DNA from: Aquarana catesbeiana
Taxonomy: Eukaryota; Chordata; Amphibia; Anura; Ranidae
Direction: 5' to 3'
DNA length: 64,000 bases
Assembly: GCF_042186555.1 (NCBI RefSeq)
Contig: NC_133336.1
Span: 189,812,073-189,876,072 of the forward strand
Shown here: positions 45,246-56,758 of the stretch, in pieces
How the letters are laid out: every line of letters starts with the position of its first letter
How positions within the stretch are numbered: the first letter of the stretch is position 1
The notes under the pieces: generated by a model
What the model was told of the DNA's origin: nothing
The model's database searches: none
Seen by the model: the letters and a program-made list of their open reading frames with translations, nothing else
Position numbers and translations under genes: made by a program

Positions 45246-46640
45246 AAAAAGACACAGGTAAGGGAACCCCAAGCAAAACTTTGCACTTGGGGTAAGGAGA
45301 GGGCAGAACCTTGATGCTGGGGTAGGGAGGGTGACAGAACATTTATGCTGGGGTGGGGAGGGGAAAGAACTCTGACACTGGGATGAAGAGGGGGCAGAAC
45401 TTTGACACTGGGCTGAGCAAGGGGCAGAACTTTGACATTGGGGTGAAGTAGGGGAAAAGCTTTGATGCTAGAATGGGGAGGGTGAAGAACTGTAACACTG
45501 AGATAAAGAGGGAGCAGCACTTTAACATTGGGGTGAGCTAGGGGTAGAACATTAATGTTGGAATGAGGTAGGGGCAAAACTTGGATGCTGGGATGCTGTA
45601 ACTTTGACACTGAGATGAAGAGGAAACAGAACTTTGACAATAGGATGAGGTAGGGGTAGAACATTGATGCTGGAATGAGGTAGTACAAAACTTTGATCCC
45701 AGGATGCAAGAACTTTGACACTGGGATGAAGAGGGAGAAGAACTTTAATGTTGGGGTGAGGTAGATTCAAAACTTTGATGCTGAGATGCCGGAACTCTGA
45801 CACTGGTATGAGGACGGAGCAGATCTTTGACATTGAGGTGAGGTAGGGCTAGAGCTCTGACACTGGTATGAGAAGGGGGCAGAACTTTGACACTGGGCTG
45901 AACAAGGGCAGAACTTTGACGTTGGGGTGAAGTAGGGGCAAAACTTTGATGCCAGAATTGGGAGGGGAAAGAACTGTAACACTGGGATGAAGAGAGAGCA
46001 GAACTTTGACATTGGGGTGAGGTAGGGGTAGAACATTGATGTTGGAGTGAGGTAGGGGCAAAACTTGGATGCTGGGATGCTAGGATGCTGGAACTTTGAC
46101 ACTGTGATGAAGAGGGATCAGAACTTTGACATTGGGGTGAGGTAGGTATAGAACTCTGACACTGCGTTGAGCAGGGGGCAGAGCTTTGATGTCGGGGTGA
46201 CATAATACAAAACCTTGTTCCTGGGATGCAGGAACTTTGACACTGAGATGAAGAGGGAGCAGAACTTTGACGTTGGGGTGAGGTAGAGGCAAAACTTTGA
46301 TGCCGAGATGCTGGAACTTTGACACTGGGATGAAGATGGAGCAGAACTTTGACGTTGGTGTAAGGTAGGGCTAGAACTTTGACACTGGGGTGATGTAAGG
46401 CTAGAAGTCTGACACTAGGGTGAGGACATTGAGGTGAAGTGGGGGCAAAACTTTGAGGCCAAAATTGGGAGGAGGAAGAACTTTGGCACTGGGGTAAAGA
46501 GGGAGCTGAACTTTGACATTGGGGTGCGGTAGGGGCAAAACTTTGATGCAGGGATGTCAGAACTTTGACACTGGGATGAAGAGGGGGCAGAACTTTGACG
46601 TTGAGGTGAGGTGGGGGCAGAAATTTAACTTGCTTTTTTA
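45246..46640. repeat. 30 bp minisatellite, degenerate
   Basis: About 46 units of agaactttgacactgggatg aagaggggc and agaactttgacattggggtg aggtaggggc (30 bp, ten codons). Because 30 is divisible by three, long frames stay open on the - strand (up to 303 codons at 45745-46656). 46641-47260 holds nothing recognised. Confidence 0.92.
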
Positions 46641-47260
46641 TTTGGAGTTTCTGCAATAAATCTGCATCTTTTGCAGCTTTTAGCTGTTTATAACTTCTAC
46701 TGTGAGTCTTCTATTAATCCTCCACCCTCACAATGAACCGGTTCCTGTTTATACTTCTCTCTGGCTTACAAGCCTCTAATAGCAGTGCATGACCTTTTGT
46801 TCCAGCAGTTATTCTTTCTGAGAAGGAAATGGCCAGTACATTTTATGGGAGGATAATTAATAAGCAATTACTGTGAGACATGAGAACCGATAATGCCTGC
46901 TACCAGCGTCCCTTCTAGTCTATTTTAATTAACACATATCTGGCCATTTGATGTGGCTAGTCGTATTGATTGGATCTGGAAATGCTGGTGTATGCCAAGA
47001 TATTTTTGTATTATATTCTTTTGTATTAGCAAGGGAGAAAAAAAAGGATGAGTCCGCTTAAAACTGATATTTTCGATTTTGGTAGATGCGGAGGAGTTAG
47101 ATCACCTAATTTCCAACATACTGTATCTTAGCTGATCCAATGGTGAGATATCTGTTATAGAGTTTCTGGGTTTGCACACCTGCAATGTCCACCTTTAAAG
47201 GGGTAAAATTTCAGAGCTGGTGTCTTTTGGCATAGGAAACTGAGTATGCAAATAAGGGGT

Positions 47261-48812
47261 TAAGTTAGCTGAAGGAGGGCAGGTGTTAGGGTTATAAGAA
47301 GGGCTAGAGTGAGGATTCATGTTGGAGTTTAAAAGACAGGTGGTATTAGGGTCACAAGGAGGGTTGCTGTTGTGGTTACAGAGAGGGTTAGTGGGAGAAG
47401 TGCAGGGAAGGTTAATATTAGGGTTACAGAATTACAGGTAAAGATGGAATTAGAGTTACATGAAGTGTTAATGTGAAGGTTACAAGGAGAGTGAATGTTA
47501 GGATTACACAGAGCATTGGTGTTAAGGTTACAGAAAGGGTTAATGTTAGGGTTACAGGAAAACGTTAGTGTTAGGGTTACAAGGAGGGCTGATGTTGAGG
47601 TTACAGAGAGGGTTAGTGTTAGGGTTTAGAGAGTTAATGTTAGATTTACAGGGAGAGTTAATGTTAGGGTTATTGGAAGGTTAGTATTAAGGTTATAGAG
47701 AGGATAGTGTAAGGGTTACAGGGAGGTTAGAATCAGGGTACAGGGAGAGATAGTGTTAAGGTTACAAGGTGGGTTAGTACTAGGGTCACAGAGAATGTTA
47801 GAGTTTCAGGGAGGGTTTAGCGTGAGAGTTACAGAGAGGTTTAGTATTAGGGTTACAGAGAGAGCCGGTTCACACGGGGGCGATTTGTCAGGCGACCTAG
47901 CCGCCTGACAAGTCGCCTCCTGTTCTGTACAATGGAACCGTTCTAATTGGAGCGACGCAAGTCGCTCCGACTTAGAAGAAAGGTTCCTGTACTACTTTGG
48001 GGGCGACTTGCATAGACTTCTATACTCGGTGAGGCGACCTGCAAGTCGTGCCGCTTCTAATGTGAACCGGCGCTTAGTGTTAGGGCTAAAGGAAGGGTAG
48101 GGTTACAGGGAGGATTAGTGTTGGGGTTACAGGAAGGATTAGTGTTGGGGTTACAGGGAGGATTAGTGTTGGGGTTTCAGAGAGGTTAGTTTTGAGGTTG
48201 CAGGGAGGGTTAGTGTAAGGGTTACAGGGAGAGTTACTGTTAGGGTTACAAGGAGGGTTAGTACTAGGGTCACGGAGAGTATTGGGGTTACCGGGAGGGC
48301 TGGTGTGAGGGTTACAGAGAGGTTTGGTATTAGGGTTAAAGAGAGGGTTAGAGTTAGAGCTAAAGGGAGGGTTAGGGTTACACGGAGATTAATGTTGAGG
48401 TTACAGGGGGGTTAGTGTTACAGGGAGGGTTAGTGTTGGGGTTACAGGGAGGGTTAGTGTTAGGGTTACTGGGAGGGTTAGTGTTGGGGTTACAGAGAGG
48501 GTTAGTGTTCGGGTTACACGGAGAGTTAGTGTTGGGGTTACATAGAGGGTTACTGTTGGGGTTACAGAGAGGGTTAGTGTTGAGGTTACATTGAGGGTTA
48601 GTGTTGGAGTTACAGAGAGGGTTAGTTTTAGGGTTACAGGGAGAGTTAGTGTTGGGGTTACATAGAGGGTTTGTGTTGGGGTTACAGGGAGGGTTAGTGT
48701 TGGGGTTACAGGGTGGGTTAGTGGTGGGGTTACAGAGAAGGTTAGTGTTGGGGTTACAGGGAGAGTTAGTGTTGGGGTTACAGAGAGGGTTATTGTTGGG
48801 GTTATAGGAACT
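47261..48812. repeat. 24 bp G-rich, telomere-like minisatellite
   Basis: A long array of ggttagtgttggggttacag agag (24 bp), with older variants carrying gttagggttacagggagg. TTAGGGTTA occurs many times on the + strand, so it resembles degenerate telomeric repeat. It is interrupted by a MITE at 47871-48077. The right part (48380-48810) is the most regular. Confidence 0.92.
47871..48077. mobile_element. MITE inside the telomere-like array (~207 bp)
   Basis: Left end gccggttcacacgggggcga, right end taatgtgaaccggcgct, inverted. The interior has gacctagccgcctgacaagtc hairpin text. No coding capacity. Superfamily undecided; no clear target duplication because the host array is itself repetitive. 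Confidence 0.75.
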
Positions 48813-49809
48813 ATATTTCTAAAACCTGTCAGGATGGTGGATTTGGTCAGCCACTAACCCGGAAACAAGTCAGAGTGTATCAGGTGTCGTAGCACTCAAT
48901 GTACTCATACTTGTAATAAGTAAGTGTAAGTGACTTATTAAGTAGTGAAGGATAAGCATGACTCCTCCTGTTTTTGCACCTCTAAAAAGAACTGAGCAAT
49001 GATATATTTTATATTTATCTTATAATAAGTTAGCTTTACATACAGCTCATGCCAAGTTAGCTATGAGATGAAAGGTGAGTGTGCCATGGCTTTGAGTCAG
49101 AACTGACATCAAGGTCCACTTATAGAATATTCTCAGATTCTAGGGAATCCCCAGCCACACCAAGCAAATAGCTGGGAAATCCAGATACTTGTAGGTACCT
49201 TGTGATCCCGACATCTAGGTGATATTGGTAATCAAAATACTTCTTGTACTGGTTTGCTTCGAGTGTTTTCCCTAGAGCTCTATTACTTTTGCACAGAAAA
49301 TTGCTGTCTGCAAGGTTTGAAGATGACAGGTTCACTTTAAGGAGCTGTATGTCTCAGTCTGACCGCAGTGTGACCCAGAAAGTGGGAAGTGGGTCTGAGT
49401 TCTGTACAAGAAGACCAACGTTTGGCTTGTATTTCGCTAACTCAGCTGTGCTCCAGACTTAGTCATGTACTGTATGTGTCTGATCAGCACTAAGCTATTA
49501 CAGCTCATAACCCGACAATGCAAGTTTAGGTCTTGTATCATTCACAGCAAATGGAGAGAATGGCAAGCAGCTTGTCGACTTATGTCCAGCAAGTAAGGTG
49601 TTGGTAGGGAAAAAATGCACTAGTAGTACACTAATGCAGCTCCTAGTCCAGCAAAGGGGATCTAAATCATTCCTCTTCCTATTCTAGCAGAGAAAAAAAA
49701 AGTATATACATATTAGTTCTAAGTTGATGGATGATGGTGGAGCAAAAGCTCAAGAATATATTTTATGCTCCACTAGTATGTCCTAGGTTGGTGCAGGAAG
49801 CATACCCCT
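48813..49809. other. No recognised feature
   Basis: No gene or clear repeat recognised. Confidence 0.3.
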
Positions 49810-51115
49810 AGAGAAGCCTTCTCAACTAGGGTTCCTCCAGAGGTTGATAGGGGTTCCTTCCACTGTAGCTAACTAACCTCCCATCTGATTGTGCCTGGAT
49901 AGTTATGGGGCCAACGCCACTTGGCAGAGCCAGCAGCATGACACCAGTGATCTTTTTATCTGGTTATAAGTGTGGCATTCTGACCACTACTGTTAGAGAG
50001 GCATTCTTTCCACTGACCCCCCAATGAATTGATTTTGGGAAGGGTTACCCAAGACCTGAAAGTTATTTCACAGGTTCCTCTAGGGCAGCCATTCTCAACC
50101 AGGGCTCTGTGAAATCCTAGGGTTTCTTTAGAGGTTGCTAGGAGTTCCTTGAGCTTTAGCTGATTGACCTCCCACCTGGTTGTGTGTGCATAGTCTGTAA
50201 TGGGTGCATTATTTTCATTAACCATCAATGAATTGGTGAAAAGCAAGTGTTCCCTAAGACCTGAAAGTTATTTCAAGGGTTCTCTGGGGCAGCCATTCTC
50301 AACCAGGATTTTGTGGAATGCCAAGATTCCCTCAGAGGTTGCTAGGAGTGCCTTGTGCTTTAGCTTATTGACTTCCCATCTGATGGTGCCTGCATGGTTC
50401 TGGGGCCAAAGCCACTTGGCAGGGTCAGCAGCATGACACCAATGATCTTTTTAGCTGGTTATAAGGGTGGCATTCTTCTCACTGACCCCAACTGAATTGA
50501 TTTTAGGAGGGATTATCTGAGATCGGAAAGGTTATTTCAAGGGTTCCTCTAGGGTAGCCATTCTCAACTAGATTCTGTGGAACCATATTGTTCCCCCAGA
50601 GGTTTCTAGGGGTTCCTTGAGCTTTAGCTGATTGACCTCCGATCTGATGGTGCGTGCATTTTCTGTAAAGGGTGCATTCTTTCCATTGACCACCAATGAA
50701 CTGGGCTTTAGCAGAGGTTACCCTAGTCAAGGATTCCTCACAGGCTGACATTCTCAACCAGGGTTCTGTGGAACTCTAAGGTTCCCTCAGAGGTTGCTAG
50801 GAACTTTAACTGATTGACCTCTTATCTGAAGGTTTTAGCAAGAGCTCTCTGGTGCCTGAAAGTTATTTCAAGGGTTCCTTTAGGGCAGCCATTCTCAACC
50901 AGGGTTCTGTGGAACCCTAGGGTTCCCCCAGATGTTGCTAGCAGTTCCATGAGGTTTAGCCGATTGACCTCCCATCTGATGGTGCCTGTATAGGCTGTAA
51001 AGCGTGCATTCTTCCCATTGAAGACCAATGAATTGGTTTTAGCAAGGGTTCCCTGAGACCAGAAAGTTATTTTGAGAGTATCTCTGGGGCAAAAAGGTTC
51101 AGAAACATTGTCCTA
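49810..51115 (-). repeat. Tandem copies (~200-300 bp) of the gaaccctagtt interspersed family
   Basis: About five partial units with gccattctcaaccagggttc, tgtggaaccctagggttcc, ttgagctttagctgattgac and ctcccatctgatggtgcctg. Each has an inverse copy of the motif that forms the 31 bp array at 44330 (cattgaccaccaatgaattg). Inverted relative to 33840 and 44990. Confidence 0.82.
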
Positions 51116-51746
51116 GAGCTATTGTAATAATGGTATATAACTTTTAATGGTATTAAGACTGCTCATTCGTATCCAAAGCCAAAACATTTTTTTTTTTAGC
51201 TTTGTATAGAGAAGGGAATGACTAAAACCTATGTTAGGATTTTTTTTTTTTTTTTGCTGTCCCATTGGGGAGATTTCTCTTTACCTCCAGTCCCAAACAG
51301 ACAACAGAAAATGAGGACAAATCTCTCTAAAATGAGGGATAATCCCCATTAGCTGTCAATTTCCCCTTTTTAAGATCTCCATTCTACTTCCTGTTCTGGT
51401 GACAACTATAAAGTTTTGGATTGTTATCATTTTTTTTGTCTTAGGGATAAAAGTTACATTCTGTTACAAGCTGGTAGAGTTTTATGTTCCTTTTCACCAA
51501 TGTATAACTATCTATTTACAGCCTGTTGAAAAATATTATGTTTACATACTACATTGCTCAAGCTGCAATTTACTGACTCATGAATTGTGACTCATTGCAT
51601 GGACCCATCTCTTATCATATGGCTTGGTCTAAAGCTTCAGTCAGACAAAGGGATCCACGAGGTAGCCTTCTCTGTTGTGCTCTTTTGTTAGCTAAACCAT
51701 AGTGCTCTAGGAACCCTTTCTCATATGCTAAGTATATATCTATAAA
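51116..51746. other. No recognised gene
   Basis: Poly-T runs near 51190 and 51241. 51265-51410 resembles short pieces at 41030 and 41500. Otherwise nothing recognised. Confidence 0.3.
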
Positions 51747-51753
51747 TCAAATG

Positions 51754-51825
<72 letters not shown>
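51747..51825. repeat. (TATC)n microsatellite
   Basis: About 19 perfect tetranucleotide repeats. Confidence 0.97.
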
Positions 51826-51826
<1 letters not shown>

Positions 51827-52465
51827 ATATATAAAAAGGACATACAGTATGTCCACTCAGGTCAACCAAAGGTAAAGAATCATGCATATCCGTCTAGCTA
51901 TGCATCTATCTTACATATAAAAAAGGACATGTCCCTTCATGTACAACTATCTATCTGCTGTGCTGCCCCTGGGTGTCCTGACTCCCAGTTTCAAGCTCAG
52001 ATCTCTGCTGGTATGGTCTCCCATTGGTAGACGAATATCCAGACAGAGGATCCGATCTCTCTAACTCCCTCGGTACCAAGAGGAAGAAAATTTCTCCAGG
52101 CAGTTTAATAAAAATTCTCTCTCCACTCCTCCTACTGCACAGTGCCTCTAGGGATTCATAGTTTAGGGAGTCTATTCATCTCATTATATGGCTGTCGTCT
52201 TAGATTACAACTCCCAGGATTCTCAGCGCTCTGCATAGAAGTCTATGGGCTTGCTTGGCTTTAGCTCTCCCCCTGCTGGCCGGAGGAGAATGGTGCAGCA
52301 TAGCATCAGTATCTCAGTAAAGAGAGGGAAGAAGAACAGGCAATGTCTCCTTCTCCATATTGCTGTAGCCTATCTATCTATCTTAAATATAAAAAGGACA
52401 TATGACCACTCAGATCAACCAAAGGCATAGAATCTTGCATAACCATCTATCTATCTAGCTATCTA
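51825..52465. repeat. Segment bounded by ~80 bp direct repeats
   Basis: tatataaaaaggacatacag, ctcaggtcaaccaaaggta and aatcatgcatatcc (51825-51900) recur as aatataaaaaggacatatga, ctcagatcaaccaaaggcat and aatcttgcataacc (52387-52445). A third partial copy is at 51912. A short TATC run precedes both. The inside holds no recognised gene. Confidence 0.65.
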
Positions 52466-52628
52466 GATTCTATGTAGATTTTTTGAGTAGGTAAAGACAA
52501 TCTGACTTAGCTATACCTGAGTTAATACAACAACCCTTCAATAAAGGTTTTAAATGTATCCACCCTTCCTTTGGTATCTTGCAGTAGACAGCACCGTTAC
52601 ATTCATAGAGCATATACAACCAAAGAAC

Positions 52629-53950
52629 CTATCCATTGAGTAGTCTTTCAATCACCAGTTCGAGCCGGTTCAATCCTGGGGTATCCAGCCAGGGACCCCA
52701 TAAGTTATCAAACTTACGGGGGCGTCCCCTGTGCTGATAGATATATTTCTCTAATCTAAGGGTTTCCCCCATACATTGCACCCATTCCTTATGTGAAGGA
52801 GATTTGGTGGACTTCCAGTGTCGAAGTATTACCCTTCGAGCCTGAAAGACAGCTATGGCTACAGCCTCTCTCGCAAGGACCGGTAATTGAAAATCATCTA
52901 ATATACCTAAAAGACATGGTTTGGGGTCAAGTGGAATCGAGGTCTGAAACACAGAGTTTATAGCATTCGACACTCCCACCCTAGTACCCAAAGTGCAATT
53001 TGGGGCAACACTAGGTCAAGTGGATCAGATCCCCATGGTCCCTAGAACATTTACCACGCAAGGGGGAATCTAAATTGCATATTGCAAATATTCTAGTTGG
53101 TGTGAAATATACCCTTAAAAGAAGATATAGTTGCATAAGCCTTTGTGTTACATTTCGGGAGCATTGGGTTACAGCCTGTAAAGCCTCTTCCCATTGATCT
53201 TCTATAAAAGGACCAAGATCTCTTTCCCATTTCTCGCCCACCTTCAGGGGAAAGGAAGTCAAAAACTCTGTCAGTAACATTGCATAGCATCTGGATATAA
53301 AACCGGTTGTTAGCCTTATTCCATATCTTTGGATAAGGGTGTAATTAGGCAGTAGACAATTAGATTCGGCAAAAATTTTCAGCCTCTTGGCCAGTAGGCA
53401 AGTCATGGGCCTTTGAGGTGTACGGCAGAATGCCTAAAGAGGAATCAAGGCCAGATCGATTAAGTTCCCTACTAGTGTGAACCAGGCCCCTACAGAGATG
53501 TTGCAATTGTGCCGCTATATAGTACAGCCAGGGGTTTGGCATAGCCAACTCTCCAGCATCCTTCGGTCTTTGAATGTCTTCCAGTCTTACTCTAGGCCAG
53601 TGATGGCGAACCTTGGCACCCCAGATGTTTTGGAACTACATTCCCCATGATGCTCATGCACTCTGCAGTGTAGTTGAGCATCATGGGAAATGTAGTTTAT
53701 AAACATCTGGGATGCCAAGGTTCGTCATCACTGCTCTAGGTGTTTTATTATGCCATAGCAAGCTTCTAAAGATAGAGTTCACCTCACCGGAGATACTTAA
53801 CGGTATCACTATAGGCGTATTATGTAAAAAAAATATAGTAGTTGGGGCATGAAGATCATTTTCACCAAATTTCCTTTCCTCGCCAAGGATAACCAGAGTT
53901 TGCTGCATATTTTAATTTTGTCCTTGAAGCGGCCCAGCAATGGCACAATG
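52629..53950 (-). pseudogene. L1/Tx1-type LINE ORF2 C-terminal remnant
   Basis: Reading on the - strand from about 53950: a piece with FRSLLWHNKTPRA; after a MITE insertion, RLEDIQRPKDAGELAMPNPW and LYYIAAQLQHL; then EFLTSFPLKVGEKWERDLGP, SRNVTQRLMQLYLLLRVYFT; then DPKPCLLGILDDFQLP near the end. This order (P-K-x-x-G-G-L-x-x-P-N, Y-Y-x-A-A-Q-L, D-P-K-x-x-L-L-G) is typical of the region after the reverse transcriptase domain in L1/Tx1 LINE proteins. Several frameshifts and stops. The N-terminal endonuclease and reverse transcriptase parts are absent. Inactive. Confidence 0.8.
53598..53733. mobile_element. hAT-type MITE (136 bp) inside the LINE remnant
   Basis: Inverted ends cagtgatggcgaaccttggc and its mirror (gccaaggttcgtcatcactg). 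The interior pairs tgatgctcat with gagcatcat. Flanks ctctaggc and ctctaggt match at 7 of 8 positions, a hAT-size duplication. Confidence 0.9.
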
Positions 53951-55080
53951 TTTAACCGCTTGCCGACCAGCCGCCGTCATTATACTGTGGCAGGTCAGCT
54001 CGATCCTGCGAATCACCGTAGCTGTAGGTCGGCCCCTTTAACAGCTATAGCAGGCACGCGCCCACTGCACGGCGGGGGGGGGGGGGAGCCAATGCGCCTG
54101 GCTGGCGGCCGCGATGTCCGCTGGCCACCCTTGATGGCTGCACAGAGAGCCAGAACGGGGATCTGTCAATGTGAACAAACAGATCCCCGTTCTGACAGGG
54201 GAGTTCAGAGTGATCGTCTGTTCCTAGTAATCAGGAATAAGGATGAGCTTGGGCGTGTTCGCAACTAGCACGTGCCCGCGCCCGCCAGGAAGCTTACACT
54301 GGGCAGCGCTAATCACAGGCAGTGAGGCATTTCCCAATCTGTGCCAGCCGTGGATCAGGAAATGCCTCACTGCCTGTGATTAGCGCTGCACAGTGTAAGC
54401 TTCCTGGCGGGCACGGGCACGTGCAGTTTGCGAACACGCCCGAGCTCATCCTTAATTAGGAACAGCGATCTCTCTGTACTCCCAGTCAGACCCCTCCCCC
54501 CACACACTTAACCCCTTGATCGCCCCCCCTGGTGTTGACCCCTTCCCTGCCAGTGACATTTATACAGTAATCAGTGCATTTTTATAGCACTGATCGCTGT
54601 ATAAATGTCACTGGTCCCAAAAATGTGTCAAAAGTGTCCGATCTGTCCACCACAATGTCTCAGTCCTGCTAAAAATCACTGATCGCCGCCATTACTAGTA
54701 AAAAAAAAAAAAATGAATAATAAAAATGCCATAAATCTATCCCCTATTTTGTAGACGCTATAACTTTGGCGCAAACCAATCAATATACGCTTATTGCTTA
54801 TTATGTAGAAGAATACATATCGACCGAAACTGATGAAGACATTTTTTTTTTTTTTTTTTTTTGGATATGTATTATAGCAAAAAGTAAAAAAAAAAAAATT
54901 TTTTTTTCTCAACATTGACGCTCTTTTTTTGTTTATATCGCAAAAAATAGAAACCGCAGAGGTGGTCAAATACCACCAAAAGAAAGCTCTATTTGTGGGG
55001 AAAAAAGGACGTCAATTTTGTTTGGCGACCACGCAATTGTCAGTTAAAGCGACGCAGTGCCACATCAAAAAAAAAAATGG
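53950..55080. mobile_element. Non-autonomous element of the ttaaccgctt/accactt family with a large hairpin
   Basis: Starts tttaaccgcttgccgaccag. A near-perfect hairpin spans about 54205-54480, with arms of about 125 bp; aggaagcttacactg pairs with cagtgtaagcttcct. A smaller hairpin is at 54152-54195 (agaacggggatctgt with its inverse). The right part (54700-55065) shares ggtcaaataccaccaaaaga and gacgcagtgccac with 34490-34590. No coding capacity. Confidence 0.72.
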
Positions 55081-55804
55081 CCTGGCCATTACCAGCCTGG
55101 CTGTGGCGGTACAGCGGATATCCTGTCTTATCTCCCTCCAGGGCCGGGGACATGGATCTGTACTCAGCTCAGTGTGATGGAGATGAGAGGAGCCTGGATC
55201 TCATCCCAGAATACACAGAGACAGGATGCAGGGAGCGATTTACAGCCATTCATTAAACAGCTCTGCCTCATCTCAGCACGTAGGCTCCCATCACATGTCA
55301 CGCGAGCACATACATGCCGTGTCTGGATGGTCATATTTCTAGAGGCTCTTGCTACTACTTGCACCTCCGCTGTAGATTTCCATCAGATATCTCTGTTTAT
55401 GCAATGCATACGTGAGCTTAGCTGTACAGATTCCCAGAATGAAATATTACAGCAGGACGAGTAGCGCATTAAAAAGGTTAAAAGAATTTTCTGCAATATT
55501 CACTTTCAATCCCCTGCAATATGTTTTTCTGCCACTAGATGTCCTCAGTCTGATAGCCCACATCATTTAACCCACTTCCTCTGAGCCCAGGTCACCCCAG
55601 CCTGTGATGGACAGTGATTGGAGAAGCAGCACAGCGTTGAACACAACCTGTCTGTCACACTGCTCTCTCCTCCTATCAGCATGCTTCTTGTCAGCACATG
55701 AACATAAGGGCACCTTGAGCTGCTTCTTCCACTTCCAGTCTGAGCTCTGCTGTACAGGGGCTGCAAAGAGGCTGATACCAGCAGGTCACATTCAGACACT
55801 TACA
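55081..55804. other. No recognised feature
   Basis: Possibly single-copy sequence. Frames are open on both strands at 55164-55464, but no protein family is recognised. Confidence 0.3.
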
Positions 55805-56045
55805 CCACTTATAATAAAAAAATAATATATTATTATTAATAATATATTAATTATTAATATTTATTTTAGTAATTATTATTTATTTATTGATTACTTTATT
55901 TTTTATTACTTATTATTATTTTATTTATTTTAGTAATTATTATTAATTACTTATTATCTATTTATTATTACTTTATTATTTATTATTAATAATAATAATT
56001 ATTATTATTAATATATTTAAAAAAAAAATATATACACACACACAC
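55805..56045. repeat. AT-rich (TTA/TAA) tract and (CA)n
   Basis: Low-complexity TTATTA and TAATAA runs followed by a short CA run, directly before the Tc1 left end. Confidence 0.9.
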
Positions 56046-56455
56046 ACAGTTGTGCTCATAAGTTTACATACCCTGGCAGAATTTATGCTTTCTTGGCCCT
56101 TTTTCAGAGAATATGAACGATAACACAAAAACTTTTCTTTCACTCATGGTTAGTGTTTGGTTGAAGTCATTTATTATCAGTCAACTGTGTTTACTCTTTT
56201 TAAATCATAATGACAACAGAAACTACCCAAATGACCCTGATCAAAAGTTTACATACCCTGGTGATTTTGGCCTGATAACATACACACAAGTTGACACAAA
56301 GGGGTTTGAATGGCTATTAAAGGTAACCATCCTCACCTGTGATCTGTTTGCTTGTAATTAGTGTGTGTGTATAAAAGGTCAATGAGTTTCTGGACTCCTG
56401 ACAGACCCTTGCATGTTTCATCCAGTGCTGCACTGACATTTCTGGATTCTGTGTC

Positions 56456-56722
56456 ATGAGGAAAGCAAAATATTTGTCAAAGGATCTGCGGGAAAAAGTA
56501 GTTTAACTGTATAAAACAGGAAAGGGATATAAAAAAAGATATCCAAGGAATTGAGAATGCCAATCAGCAGTGTTCAAACTCTAATCAAGAAGTGGAAAAT
56601 GAGGGGTTCTGTTGAAACCAAACCACGGTCAGGTAGACCAACTAAAATTTCAGCCACAACTGCCAGGAAAATTGTTCGGGATGCAAAGAAAAACCCACAA
56701 ATAACTTCAGGTGAAATACAGG
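56456..56722 (+). pseudogene. Tc1 transposase, N-terminal part (copy 2)
   Basis: ATG at 56456 followed by RKAKYLSKDLREKVV and an early TAA. Further in-family text RMPISSVQTLIKKWKMRGSV and RSGRPTKISATTARKIVRDA continues in another frame. The protein breaks off at the Gypsy insertion. Confidence 0.88.
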
Positions 56723-56758
56723 TGTCCCTGCACATACTCCGACATGGCTGTCTGGTAC

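Noticed and set aside
45745..46656. A 303-codon - strand open frame rich in Ser, Gln and Pro
   Set aside because: It is the 30 bp array read in one of its frames. The unit length being divisible by three keeps it open, and neighbouring frames are open as well.
48601..48807. Open frame of repeated GLVLGLQR
   Set aside because: Translation of the 24 bp array (eight codons per unit).
47261..48812. True telomere end
   Set aside because: No uniform TTAGGG run, and ordinary sequence continues on both sides.
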